A program made the translations under genes and the position numbers. A DNA stretch of 21,599 bases from Dissophora ornata. Its lineage: Eukaryota > Mortierellomycota > Mortierellomycetes > Mortierellales > Mortierellaceae. The stretch lies in contig MU616872.1 in assembly GCA_025201705.1 (NCBI GenBank), positions 13,572 to 35,170 on the forward strand. Reading direction: 5' to 3'. The notes beneath the pieces are model-generated. The model saw nothing but the letters and a program-made list of their open reading frames with translations, made no database searches and was not told the DNA's origin. Below, piece after piece: positions 1-8,538 of the stretch (position 1 is the first letter of the stretch; each line of letters starts with the position of its first letter).

Positions 1-246
1 CCCCCCCCACCCCCACACCTCTTCTCCACTTCCTATCCTTGACCCCTACTCCTCCTTCTCCACAAGCTTATATACCATTCTCGTCGTAGCAACCTTCCTC
101 ACACCTCTTCTTGTATAACTCAAAAAAAAGGGGGAAGGATAAACTAAGAAAACACAGTTCAGCTGGATCAGAAAACGCACAGAATAACAGGGAAACGGAT
201 AATACCCCCTCCTCCTCCCTGCAGCAGCCCTCCCCTCCCCTCCCTC

Positions 247-326
<80 letters not shown>

Positions 327-354
327 AGAATCCCAAAGCCAGCTTCCGCCTTGA
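1..354. other. 5' flank and leader of the methyltransferase gene
   Basis: No gene is seen here. The first 60 bases are C-rich. A nearly perfect CT microsatellite fills 253-325 and ends 29 bases before the start codon at 355. The open frames across this stretch, which read as Arg-Glu or Ser-Leu repeats, are by-products of the microsatellite. Confidence 0.7.
253..325. repeat. (CT)36 microsatellite in the 5' leader
   Basis: This is an uninterrupted CT dinucleotide run of 73 bases, flanked by CCCT-rich DNA upstream and CGAGAA downstream. It lies just before the methyltransferase start codon, so it is probably in the 5' untranslated region or core promoter. Length variation between strains is expected. 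Confidence 0.95.
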
Positions 355-2724
355 ATGGGGAACAGCAAATCCCGTCATGCTCATGCCAATGGCTCATCTC
401 GGAAGCATGCAAAGCACGACAGCAGTAGCCGCACACTAGACCAGTCAGCAAGGTACAGCAGCGCTGGTCACTATAGCCATATGTCCTCCACAAGCGCTTA
501 TCCTTCAGGCCAGACAACGGTCGTCCCCATCGACAGTGGACACTACTCTCTTCATGGATCCACAACCATGCCACCCTTGGTGCGACCCGAATTTCCGGGG
601 GGCTCCTTCCACAATAACCTCTCGAGCCCCGGCAGGTTAGACCACCAAAAAAAATCCTCGGACTCGAGTATGTATGGCACGAGGGTCAGGAGGGCTGCCC
701 CAGGTGCAGGGGGAGGAGTCGGACTAGCAGCAGCTACAGGGGGAGGTGCATCCAATGGCGCGACTCTGAGGAGTTCAGGAACGACCTCGCATGGGTATAT
801 GAGCATGGCTACAGGGGAACAGGGTGGCGGTGGCAGTTACAGTGCACATTTTATGGGTGGCGATAGCGACCTGAGACCAGTCTCGCCCTATCAGACCCAT
901 GGGCGAGTACCGTCCTACGCCCCCTCGCAATCCTCGCAACAGCAGCATCTGCAGTACACAGCCCCGCCCTCGACGTTCCAGCCACACCAAAATTATCATC
1001 AATATCAACGTATGTCGAGTAGGTCACCGACTCCGCGGGGCGGTTACAGGGATGATGAGTTAATCAATAGAGTTGATGGCGGGATACCATCGTTGGCAGC
1101 ATTAACCCTGGGAATGCACGATAATTTGAGCTCTGGAAGACCCAGCCACGGACATGCGCGGTACCAACAGCAGCAGCATCAACTAGAGCAGCAACAAATA
1201 CAAAACTATGTCGAACCACCTTTCAGTCAGCATCCGTCATCTCAACCAATCCAGGGCAGTAATGGCGCCATGGCTCAGACCAGGCAACCTAATCTTGATA
1301 CGCGGATAAGGAAAAACGACTACACTCTATCCAGTAACCATAACATCACCGTCGTCCACAGCAATAACAGCAAAACGCTCAACAATGGCAGCATCCATAG
1401 TAAGCCTTATGCGGAAGCTGCGATTGCAAGTGCGCCATCGCGGAGAACTTCCATGGTGTTCACGAAAACCGAGCCTTTGCCCAAGGTTGCTGCTCCACCA
1501 CCACCACCACCACCACCACCCATTGTCCCGCCTCCCAACCGACAACAACAGGCGACAGATCAGGTTTTTGCTCTGCTTGCTAAAGAGAACCCCACGAACC
1601 CAAAAGAGTCTGATAAGCGAAAACGTATCTACCGATGGATGGATGATATCGCCAAGGCGTTGACTTTTAATCCGGATACGAATGTTCCTGGATGGATTAT
1701 ACCCGTTACCCCAGATGAGCTCGATCGCCCGGAAAGGTATCAGATTTTTTGCACCCCCATGTGTTTACATTTTTTTATGGAGTGAAAAAATAAGATATGC
1801 GTCTGACCCGCTTATGTTTGTTGGTGTGTTATTTTTGTGCTACAGCCCGTTCTATTTGGATCGAATCACTTTCGAGTTGGATCTCATGGCCCCGGTTGGA
1901 AAACCTTTCCGGAAAGCAATCGACATCAACTGCGGGTCAGGAGGATGGGCTATGGTAAACGCAAACTCCATGTTTGTTTGCTTGGTTTTTTTGGGGAAAA
2001 AAAAAAAAAAAAAAAAATAGTCAAGTCATCTAACGGTCAGTCCCTTTTCATCCTATATTTCTGCTTATAGGATATGGCACTCAAATACCCACGGACGATT
2101 GTATACGCCGTCGACCCATCCATGGACATGTCACGGCTACCACAAAGGGTACCAGAGAACTGTCGATTCAAGCAGCGGGACGTGAAAGACCAGGGAGGCG
2201 AATTTGATCTGGTTCACCAGCGGTTAGGGGCTTTCAGGACCCAGATTCTGGAATGGACGCCACATTTCGCAGAGCTGGGAAGGCTCACTCGACCGGGCGG
2301 TTGGGTTCAGGTGGCAGAGTCGAATGGGATACTTCTTCGAGCCGGAGTGGAGTCCCTGAAGGTGAACCGATGGGTTGAGAAAGCAGCACTGAGCTCTGGA
2401 TTGAATCCGACACAAATGGTCGATGCTCTGATGCCGACGATGCTGGGCGCTGGACTGATCAATGTGGAATGCTATGAATATGGAATCCCGATTGGAGATT
2501 GGGCTGGGAGGAGAGGCAATATCGCCATGCGATCCTATCTGGCGATGGTCAGTTCCCTGAGAGAGGAAATTATTGAGATGAACCGGTTGGAGGAAGGGAT
2601 CTTTGAGGAGACGATCGAGTTGATGAAGATGGAGTGTGCGGCAGAGAATGCGGAACTGGTCGTCAAAGTCATTTGTGCACAGAAACCCCCCTTCTCGGAT
2701 GATATCTGGCGGCTAGCTGGTTGA
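355..2724 (+). CDS. SAM-dependent methyltransferase with N-myristoylation signal
   Basis: Exons are 355-1736, 1846-1954 and 2071-2724, giving 714 residues. Both introns (109 and 116 nt) are GT-AG and join in phase. An in-frame TGA at 352-354 fixes the start. The protein opens MGNSKS, which fits the N-myristoylation consensus (Gly2, Ser6), followed by a basic stretch, so membrane anchoring is inferred. Residues to about 400 are low-complexity: Ser, Gly, Gln and His, then a run of about ten prolines. The C-terminal third is a class I methyltransferase fold. Motif I (AIDINCGSGGWAM, residues 485-497) spans the exon 2/3 junction, and an acidic residue in AVDPS (Asp512) would hold the SAM ribose. 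DLVHQRL and RLTRPGGWVQ follow, as in LaeA/TAM-type fungal enzymes. The substrate is unknown. Intron 2 contains 21 consecutive A. Confidence 0.88.
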
Positions 2725-3210
2725 TCATGAGCATGATGATAATGATAATGATGATGGAAAAGAACGCTACCAACGCCCCCGCCGCGCGCAAGCGGAGGAA
2801 AAACAACAACAACAGCAAGCAGCAACAAAATCCCTGTACCTACCAAATCAAGCATTTTTTCATCTTTTTATTTTCCAACCTTGTATTATTACTACTACAT
2901 TTTATACCCCATCTTACATAAATCGGCTGCATTTGTCATAAAGAGAACTACTTTGGGTGTTGGCGTGAGAATTATCCTTGTCTCTATGGACATTTGCTTT
3001 TTGCTTGTTGTATCATATGTGCTCTATGTCCATGTCCACCCCATCCGGTTTGCACGCCAAGGTCTCCAGACAATGGCATGGCGATGAGACAACAAAGCAG
3101 CTCGCCTTCGAGGCGGTTTAGAGGGAAGAGAGCGAATATGCAGAGAAGGGGGGCGGTGCACAAAAGAGCAGATGCGAGGCTTAGCAAAGGGGTGCCTCTC
3201 GCAATTTTAT
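2725..3210. other. Intergenic, 3' flank of the methyltransferase gene
   Basis: No credible gene is seen. The first 130 bases hold GAT/ATG trinucleotide repeats (about 2725-2757) and CAA/CAG-rich repeats (about 2800-2830). The rest is AT-rich, then mixed sequence. The open frames are short and repetitive or are antisense shadows. Confidence 0.6.
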
Positions 3211-3460
3211 TTAGTTTGCAGAAAACTCATGCCCATGAAACTGCACTCCTTGAGCCATGAAATCAAAGAAGTAATGTACGCCCAAGGACTCAGCACAGAC
3301 CATGAGACTGATCTCCGCGTGCGCAAGTCTCCGACACGCCGCATCCAGCACCGTAGTGTTGCGAGGCGCATTCCGCATAGGCTCACGACTTGAATAAACC
3401 GCTTCATTGATACCATTGTGGCCCTCCCCCTGGGTTATTGCGCATGCCCGAATGTTTAAT
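3211..3460 (-). pseudogene. Orphan coding-like stretch, possible 3' exon or gene relic
   Basis: On the minus strand a frame stays open for about 80 codons and ends at a TAA at 3213-3211, which overlaps an AATAAA hexamer (3211-3206). The peptide is protein-like (for example NTTVLDAACRRLAHAEISLM and GVHYFFDFMAQGVQFHGHEF). No start codon or convincing upstream exon was found. An AG near 3436 could be a splice acceptor. I do not recognise the family. It lies downstream of the kinase remnant on the same strand, so it may be part of the same decayed locus, or a last exon whose partners I cannot see. Confidence 0.3.
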
Positions 3461-3673
3461 ATATATTCTCTATCTCCTTAAAGTCAGATATACGGACTCT
3501 GGCGCCTCGGTCCGGCCTTTCCATTTCTTTCGTTACTTTGCTCTTTCCTCTGGCCCTCTCTTCCATTTTTGTCTGTCTTTTGGGCATCCCTTTCCTTCGC
3601 GAATCACTGAGATTTAAGAGAGTGGGCCTACAGCGTCTCTAAAATAGAAACGTTTATCTAAGACTCTCATTGA
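3461..3673. other. Spacer between two minus-strand relics
   Basis: This is TC-rich DNA with several stops in every frame. No gene or RNA was recognised. Confidence 0.5.
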
Positions 3674-4085
3674 TCACGAATGAATGTTCCCGAAGGACAA
3701 CACGACCTGACCCATACTCGACTTCGTATCGTGGTGGGGATCAATGCATCTCTTCATCAGTGCGGTGTACTCGGCACAGATCCTCGTGCCCTCCAAGTTT
3801 ACGGGATCTCCACCTTCTGGCTCTTTAGCAGTAGAGACTTCGTACGTGAGGACGCCAAAGGAGTAGACATCCGACTTCATAGGATAGAAAATAATCAAGC
3901 GGACGTAATTATACTCCTACCGACATCGATATGATGAGGTCGCAATCAAACGGTTGAGCCCTCTGCTTAGGTAGAGACGCATCGATGTACTCTGGGTACG
4001 TCTCCTCGAGCGGATAACTGCTGTTGTGAACCTGGACGCAGCCTCCGACGGCATCAATTACCAAGAAACCCAGACTTTTTTATAA
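3674..4085 (-). pseudogene. Protein kinase remnant lacking the catalytic loop
   Basis: Two minus-strand blocks carry kinase signatures. The first, about 4085-3912, reads GFLVIDAVGG and later PFDCDLIISMSVGV, which fits the hinge and helix E of a TKL-type kinase, and ends at a TAA (3911-3909). The second, in another frame from 3898, reads PMKSDVYSFGVLTYEV (subdomain IX) and then EYTALMKRCIDP and SMGQVV (subdomain XI). Only about 20 codons separate the blocks, so the HRD catalytic loop and DFG motif are missing, and the piece between subdomains IX and XI is also short. The frame change, stop and missing parts mark it as dead. The parent gene is not in this window. Confidence 0.7.
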
Positions 4086-4334
4086 CCAGAGATGCATGCT
4101 GTTTGGTGACACTGAATAAACGCGCGGTGCTGTAAAGCATGGACCTCACGCTACCAACAGAAATTAGAGAGTAAAAGAAAAAAAGACCGAGCAACGGTCG
4201 ATAGGGATTGGCACAGCTGTTCATTTGTGTTTAAGCACAAGCTGGCTGCAAGTATCAAGCAAATAATCTCAAGTAGGAAAGATCCTTCATCTCTTTTAGT
4301 TCACACATCATTTCAGCCCAGAAAAACGCATGCA
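4086..4334. other. Upstream region of the CAAX-protein gene
   Basis: No gene is recognised here. A non-ATG open frame runs into the coding region from 4227, but the first ATG in that frame is at 4335. No clear TATA box was seen. Confidence 0.5.
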
Positions 4335-5047
4335 ATGAGCTCTAATCCATGGCCGGAACTTGAATCCACAACAACCACAAAGACTCCGGAATGGTCATTA
4401 CGAACAGAATCAGAGCTTCACATTGAACGGCTTGGTAACATGCAAGCTTCATGCGAGAGCTGACTCAGGAGTTTTGCTTCTATGGTAGCAGTTCTGTCAA
4501 TTTACGTTTGTCTCTGCCCCTTCTTCCGCGTTAGAGGCCAAGCTGGATGGCATCAAGAAGAAGCATGCCAGACCCTCAAGGCAGCAGCATCGTCATGGTA
4601 AACGGAGTACGGGTGTTGCATCCAGCTTGTCTCAGTCTTACTCTGCTTCTAACGAAATGCATATGGTGATTCCCATTATCAGCAGAGATCCAAGGACAAA
4701 CCCATGGACAGTTAGACCTTGAAGCAGAGGAAATCCAGTCTGGCCAGGAGGAAGCAGACGAAGGGTTGTGGCTCCTGTGGAACAACAAAACATCCTCACC
4801 CTCGACATCTGATTTTCATTCAGGAACGCCCATTTCTGGAGAGTCTCGACGCAACTTGACCTCATATGGCTCGAATCATGGTCAGAGACTGTCCGATGCG
4901 TCAGGGAGTGAGAATGAAGAAGATCAGGAGGAGAGGGAGGAGAGGGAGGAGCGGTTAGAGGTCGCGAAAGCACGAGCCAAACATGTGGAGGAATACGTTT
5001 CAAAAGACCGTGCATGCTCGCGCACATGCTGCTGCATCATTTCGTAG
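4335..5047 (+). CDS. Unrecognised CAAX-box coiled-coil protein, three exons
   Basis: Exons 4335-4434, 4535-4597 and 4683-5047 give 175 residues. Introns of 100 and 85 nt have GTAACA/TTAG and GTAAAC/TCAG ends. Both junctions are phase 1 and join exactly, and the second intron has a CTAAC branch-like site at 4649-4653. The N-terminus reads MSSNPWPELES. Residues about 24-43 (ESELHIERLEAKLDGIKKK) form a short amphipathic helix that only appears when exons 1 and 2 are joined. The middle is acidic and Ser-rich, followed by a charged helix of Glu/Arg repeats at about 130-160. The C-terminus is CSRTCCCIIS, a CAAX box (Cys172) preceded by Cys170 and Cys171. Farnesylation plus palmitoylation, and so a membrane location, is predicted. 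The family is unknown. The gene converges on the hydrolase 118 bp away. Confidence 0.75.
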
Positions 5048-5068
5048 AGACCGGTACCACAGAATCAT

Positions 5069-5074
5069 AATAAA
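5069..5074 (+). terminator. Candidate polyadenylation signal of the CAAX-protein gene
   Basis: An AATAAA hexamer lies 21 bases after the stop codon, in the short spacer between two convergent genes. Confidence 0.5.
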
Positions 5075-5113
5075 CAACCCAGCCTCAGCCTACATCCAAA
5101 TGTACATATTATG

Positions 5114-5119
5114 TTTATT
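5114..5119 (-). terminator. Candidate polyadenylation signal of the BEM46-type gene
   Basis: AATAAA on the minus strand lies 46 bases after the hydrolase stop. Together with the forward signal at 5069 it implies that the 3' ends of the two convergent transcripts are close or overlapping. Confidence 0.5.
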
Positions 5120-5165
5120 ATTTACTCGCTTTTTCTGTTCGATATCTAGGACTCGCCTCCCCTGT

Positions 5166-6555
5166 CTATTTGGGGACCGTAATACCATCCAGAAACTCCT
5201 TGATGGCCTCAAAGTATCCAGGCTTCAAGCAGGTGTCATTGTGAGTGCCATCAGGGAATTCGCGCCAGACCGACTCTCCAGTCGTGTCCAGGAGGCGGTG
5301 GAGCTCTTGCATATGACCTGGAGGCACGAGCTCGTCCTTGCGTCCTGAAAGAAACAACACGGGCAGTCGCGTAATCTGTTGAATCATATGTTCAGAGTTC
5401 CAAACCTGGTGGCACAAAAACGAGACGCGGCTGATCATTGGAAGCACATGAGGAATAACCTTTGGCTAGAGGAGAACGAGATGATAGTTCGTGTCAGTGA
5501 TCAGCGAACACAAGATGAAGACTGGAGAGAGAGCGAGGGACAAAAAAAAGGACGCTTCCAGGATATCTTACAAGGCTCAAGAAGGTGTTTTCTATGATCA
5601 ATCCTGAAAACTGATCCTCGTTCCTAGCCACAATGTCGATGGAGACAGCGCCTCCGATCGATTGACCATAAGCAACCAGCTTAGTCTCCGCGAGCACTGG
5701 ATGTTTCTTGATGTAGTCGAGTGCGGTCTAAATGTTTGGCATGCAAAAAGGCAGCTTGTTGGTAAAGTGGGATGTGACACTGCGAGCAAAATCCCTTCCG
5801 TGCACAGGGTCGAGGCAGCACACGTTACCTGGGCATCTGTCCTAAGTCCTATTTCGGAAGGGCTTCCCTCGCTCAGTCCATATCTACGATATAGATCCAG
5901 AATGTCTGATGTCAGTCGCTCATGCCAGGAGAAAGACCCGTTTCCCTTCAGACTGATTCTTACCCGCGGTATGAGAGCATGAAGACGTTGCAGCCAAACT
6001 GTCTGTAAAACACGTCGGTGATCGACAGACGGTGGCCCATGTTCCCAGCATTCGCCTAGCAAACCCCCACAAATCAGAAACCACGCTCGTTAGCACCCGT
6101 AATAGAACAATGGTGGTGCAAGAAGATTCATATCCTTCTAACGCTGAGCCCTGTGATTGTGGGAAATACGAGAATTACATGAAGGTACAGGATCGTGGGC
6201 CTTGCGCGGGCCAGGTTATCGTCAGGGTGCTTGATCAAGTAGGCCTTGATCTTGACATTGTCTGGCGTGGTCAAGGTCAGGTCGTCGTATGGCAAACCGT
6301 ACTGGGATGGCTTTGCCACCTATTGTGCATTGCGATCAAGAGAACAGCGTCAGAATCAGGGCGGGCGGGGGTTGTCCTTGGCTCGGGATGGGGGCAAGCG
6401 TGAGAGTGTATTACCTGTCTCCTGGAGCCCTCTGGAAAGTTGGCCGGGTAAATGATTTCACACTGGTAGTGGTAGAGCAGGGCTCCTCCGCTCAGCACAG
6501 CAACAGCTGCGGCAGCAAGGGAGTAGGACAGGTACCAAGGAAGATAGGATGTCAT
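5166..6555 (-). CDS. BEM46/ABHD13-family alpha/beta hydrolase, six exons
   Basis: Exons in transcript order are 6555-6415, 6319-6179, 6055-5964, 5883-5829, 5727-5572 and 5465-5166. The five introns (80-123 nt) are GT-AG and all phases agree, giving 294 residues, a usual length for BEM46 proteins. A single N-terminal membrane segment lies at about residues 8-28. The hydrolase core includes ILYLHANAGNMGHRL (oxyanion-hole region) and YRGYGLSEGSP. The nucleophile elbow is GQSIGG with Ser166. The acid is Asp239 in SGRKDELVPP and the base is His270 in DGTHND, so the triad is complete. BEM46 relatives are membrane-anchored, lie at the ER or cell periphery, and have been linked to cell polarity; the substrate is not established. 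The gene shares its 463-bp upstream region with the TMEM70-like gene. Confidence 0.93.
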
Positions 6556-7018
6556 GTCGGACCTGCCACGGGTTCAATTGCACCAAATAGAGGGCGCAAA
6601 GCCGTGTTGGTGACGCAGAAGAGGGAGAGAGAGTGAGAGAGAGTGAGAGAGAGTGAGAGAGAGTGAGAGAGAGTGAGAGAGAGTGAGAGAGAGTGAGAGC
6701 CAACCGTGGGCACGTTGGGAGTGAGCTGTCCGCTGGAGGAAGGTCTGATGAGCAGCGATCAGGGATGTCCAAGCAGCAGGGGCGATGGACCAACAGAGAA
6801 GGAGGGAATGAGGGTGCCTGGCTGTGCAAACGAGGGATGGTGCGGATGGAGAGAGAAAGAGGGAAAAGCGTTGCCCGCTCGTGCGCTCTTCTCTCTGGTC
6901 GCTGGCGGTGCAGCACACCCGTTGTTGTTGTTTGTGCCGCCGTGCCCTGTCTCCGCACCTGTCGCACATCCTCGGATCCGCGCATCCACATCCACATCCC
7001 CCTCCCTCCCATCCCCAC
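6556..7018. promoter_or_regulatory. Divergent promoter region, BEM46-type / TMEM70-like genes
   Basis: This 463-bp stretch lies between two divergent start codons, so it should hold both promoters. It contains the 10-bp tandem repeat at 6631-6699. No clear TATA box is seen. Several open frames longer than 150 codons cross it on both strands, but they follow the GA repeat and biased composition and look spurious. Confidence 0.6.
6631..6699. repeat. Seven tandem copies of a 10-bp GAGTGAGAGA unit
   Basis: GAGTGAGAGA is repeated without error from 6631, and the seventh copy lacks only its last base. The period of 10 is close to one helical turn. It lies between two divergent genes, 76 bases upstream of the hydrolase start codon. 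Confidence 0.95.
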
Positions 7019-8094
7019 ATGGCATCCTCCTCATCGCTCATCGCCCCCCTCGCCAAATCCCTCGGCCGATCGGTCCCTTCCATCCCCCGCCACGCCCGGT
7101 GCTTCTCCGCAACACCAAGCTCCCGCGCCCGGAAAAGCACTGCGCCTGTCGTCAACAACATCTCGCCAGCGTCGCAGCAGACCAAGAATCCGTTTGTGTC
7201 TCCCCCCAACTCGGTGCTGGCGTATGTCGGACCCTATTCCAGATCCCTGCATCAGGCCAAGAGCGTGGCGTTTGTGTTTGGAACCTGTGGCTGCATCGCC
7301 GTCCCCGCGACACTCTTTCTCGGAAACACCGAGCACCTCTTGGCAATCATGGGTAAGTGAACAACCGAGCGGCTTTCACGCGAGCGTCCCTTTGATTTTG
7401 GGGAGGCGTTGGCCAACTTCATTTGCGACGAATACTAGCTAGTCTCCACTGCTCTTGTTGGTCATACGCAGCCTGATCGCTTGGCCATCGCTTGGCCATC
7501 GCTTGGCCATAGAATATTAATAAGCGCCGTCGGCATCCTAGCGTTCTTCGGCTCGCTCCCCCCCTCGGCCCTCACTGACCCCGTTGCTCGCGTTCCTTGT
7601 CTGTCAATTGCGATCCATTGGATCCGGAATTAGCTGGCGTGGCCTCGTTATCACCGTCGCTCCTTCTCCACGCGCTCTTCCGCAACGATGTAAAAAAGAT
7701 CTACGTGCAAGGCTCGGTTTCCGCAAGGACCCCTGGGGCGATCCAGGTCTCGACAACGGATGCACTCAAGCTAACGATCGAGAAGCTGTCTTGGCGAGGC
7801 GTGCCTCTGCAGTCCCAGGTCCTGTCCACAAACCTCTTTGTGCAGTCCGAGACGGACAAGTCTGTCACCTGGAGCACGACAGCTGCCACCACCCCCGCAC
7901 CTCCTGCATCCTCGAGGGGTGGTCCAAGACCACGAACAGCACACTCGCAGGCACGGAAGGAGACGTATCGCGTTGACAAGCGCATGATGCTGAGCAACCC
8001 GAGCTTTTCTTTTGTAATGGAGCAGATCGAGCACCAGTCGCGGCTCTCTCGCAGCAAACACAACAATGACCGTGGTCCTGGCGGCAAGAAGTAG
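7019..8094 (+). CDS. TMEM70-like mitochondrial inner-membrane protein
   Basis: Exons 7019-7352 and 7634-8094 give 264 residues. The 281-nt intron (GTAAGT...TTAG) is the longest in the window, and the phase-1 junction makes AIM-A-GVASL. The N-terminus is Ser/Arg-rich with few acids, as in matrix-targeting presequences, and HARCFSATPSS holds an RCF-S site typical of presequence cleavage after residue 29. AYVGPYSRSLHQAKSVAF leads into two hydrophobic segments (about 82-102 and 107-125) separated by a short turn, then LFRNDVKKIYVQG. This hairpin layout matches the TMEM70/TMEM186 family, whose members help assemble ATP synthase or complex I. The tail is basic and would face the matrix. Family assignment rests on layout and short motifs, so it is moderate. 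Confidence 0.7.
7476..7510. repeat. Three copies of an 11-bp repeat inside an intron
   Basis: ATCGCTTGGCC is repeated three times in tandem within the intron of the TMEM70-like gene. It contributes to the unusual length of that intron. Confidence 0.9.
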
Positions 8095-8538
8095 AGAATA
8101 AATATATTTTGATTGACGCGACTTCGCCCAAACGGTTGGAGACACAGATTCTCGTGGTCTCGTGGTCGGGATGTTGCAGCCCGGCAGCAGCGTCCCGCAC
8201 CGATTCGTGGCGATCCACGACTGTGCGGCGTGTATTCGGAGAGATTGAATACGGCTGTGCCATGCTTAGTCTGAAACACCCTTGAGCAAGCAAAGACACC
8301 CTTGCCCAATGTGTTCAGCGCCTCTTTGGCTGTTTTTCCCTTTTGCTCCAACATATCCCCACCCTGCACCCTTCCTTTGAGTAACGTTCCTCATGGCGAC
8401 AACACCCTCAACCTTGTCCACACTCCTCAGTAGGTGCCTCTCCACTGCCTCACTCCCTCTTCTTTTCTCTTTCCGCCTCTTTTTCTCCGTTTTTCTCATT
8501 CTTCCACACCCTCGCATCGGGTTCCCGCATTAACCATC
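8095..8538. other. Intergenic, TMEM70-like to septin-like genes
   Basis: An AATAAA lies at 8097-8102, right after the TMEM70-like stop. About 8400-8520 is CT-rich, as expected of a fungal core promoter and leader for the septin-like gene. Minus-strand frames at 8100-8370 read somewhat like protein but show no recognisable motif or splice pattern, so no gene is called. Confidence 0.5.
8097..8102 (+). terminator. Candidate polyadenylation signal of the TMEM70-like gene
   Basis: An AATAAA hexamer begins 3 bases after the TAG stop, followed by AT-rich sequence. Confidence 0.45.

Noticed and set aside
46..574. Arg-Glu and Ser-Leu repeat proteins across the CT microsatellite on both strands
   Set aside because: They are direct translations of the dinucleotide repeat and have no independent coding support.
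6458..7442. Several open frames of 180-250 codons on both strands around 6.5-7.4 kb
   Set aside because: They stay open because of the GA repeat and GC-rich bias. They overlap the well-supported TMEM70-like exon and the divergent promoter and show no family motifs.
7701..8369. Minus-strand frames of 124-222 codons antisense to the TMEM70-like gene and in the following spacer
   Set aside because: Parts read like protein (for example AKEALNTLGKGVF), but the frames change, no splice sites fit, and most of the length is antisense to a confident exon.
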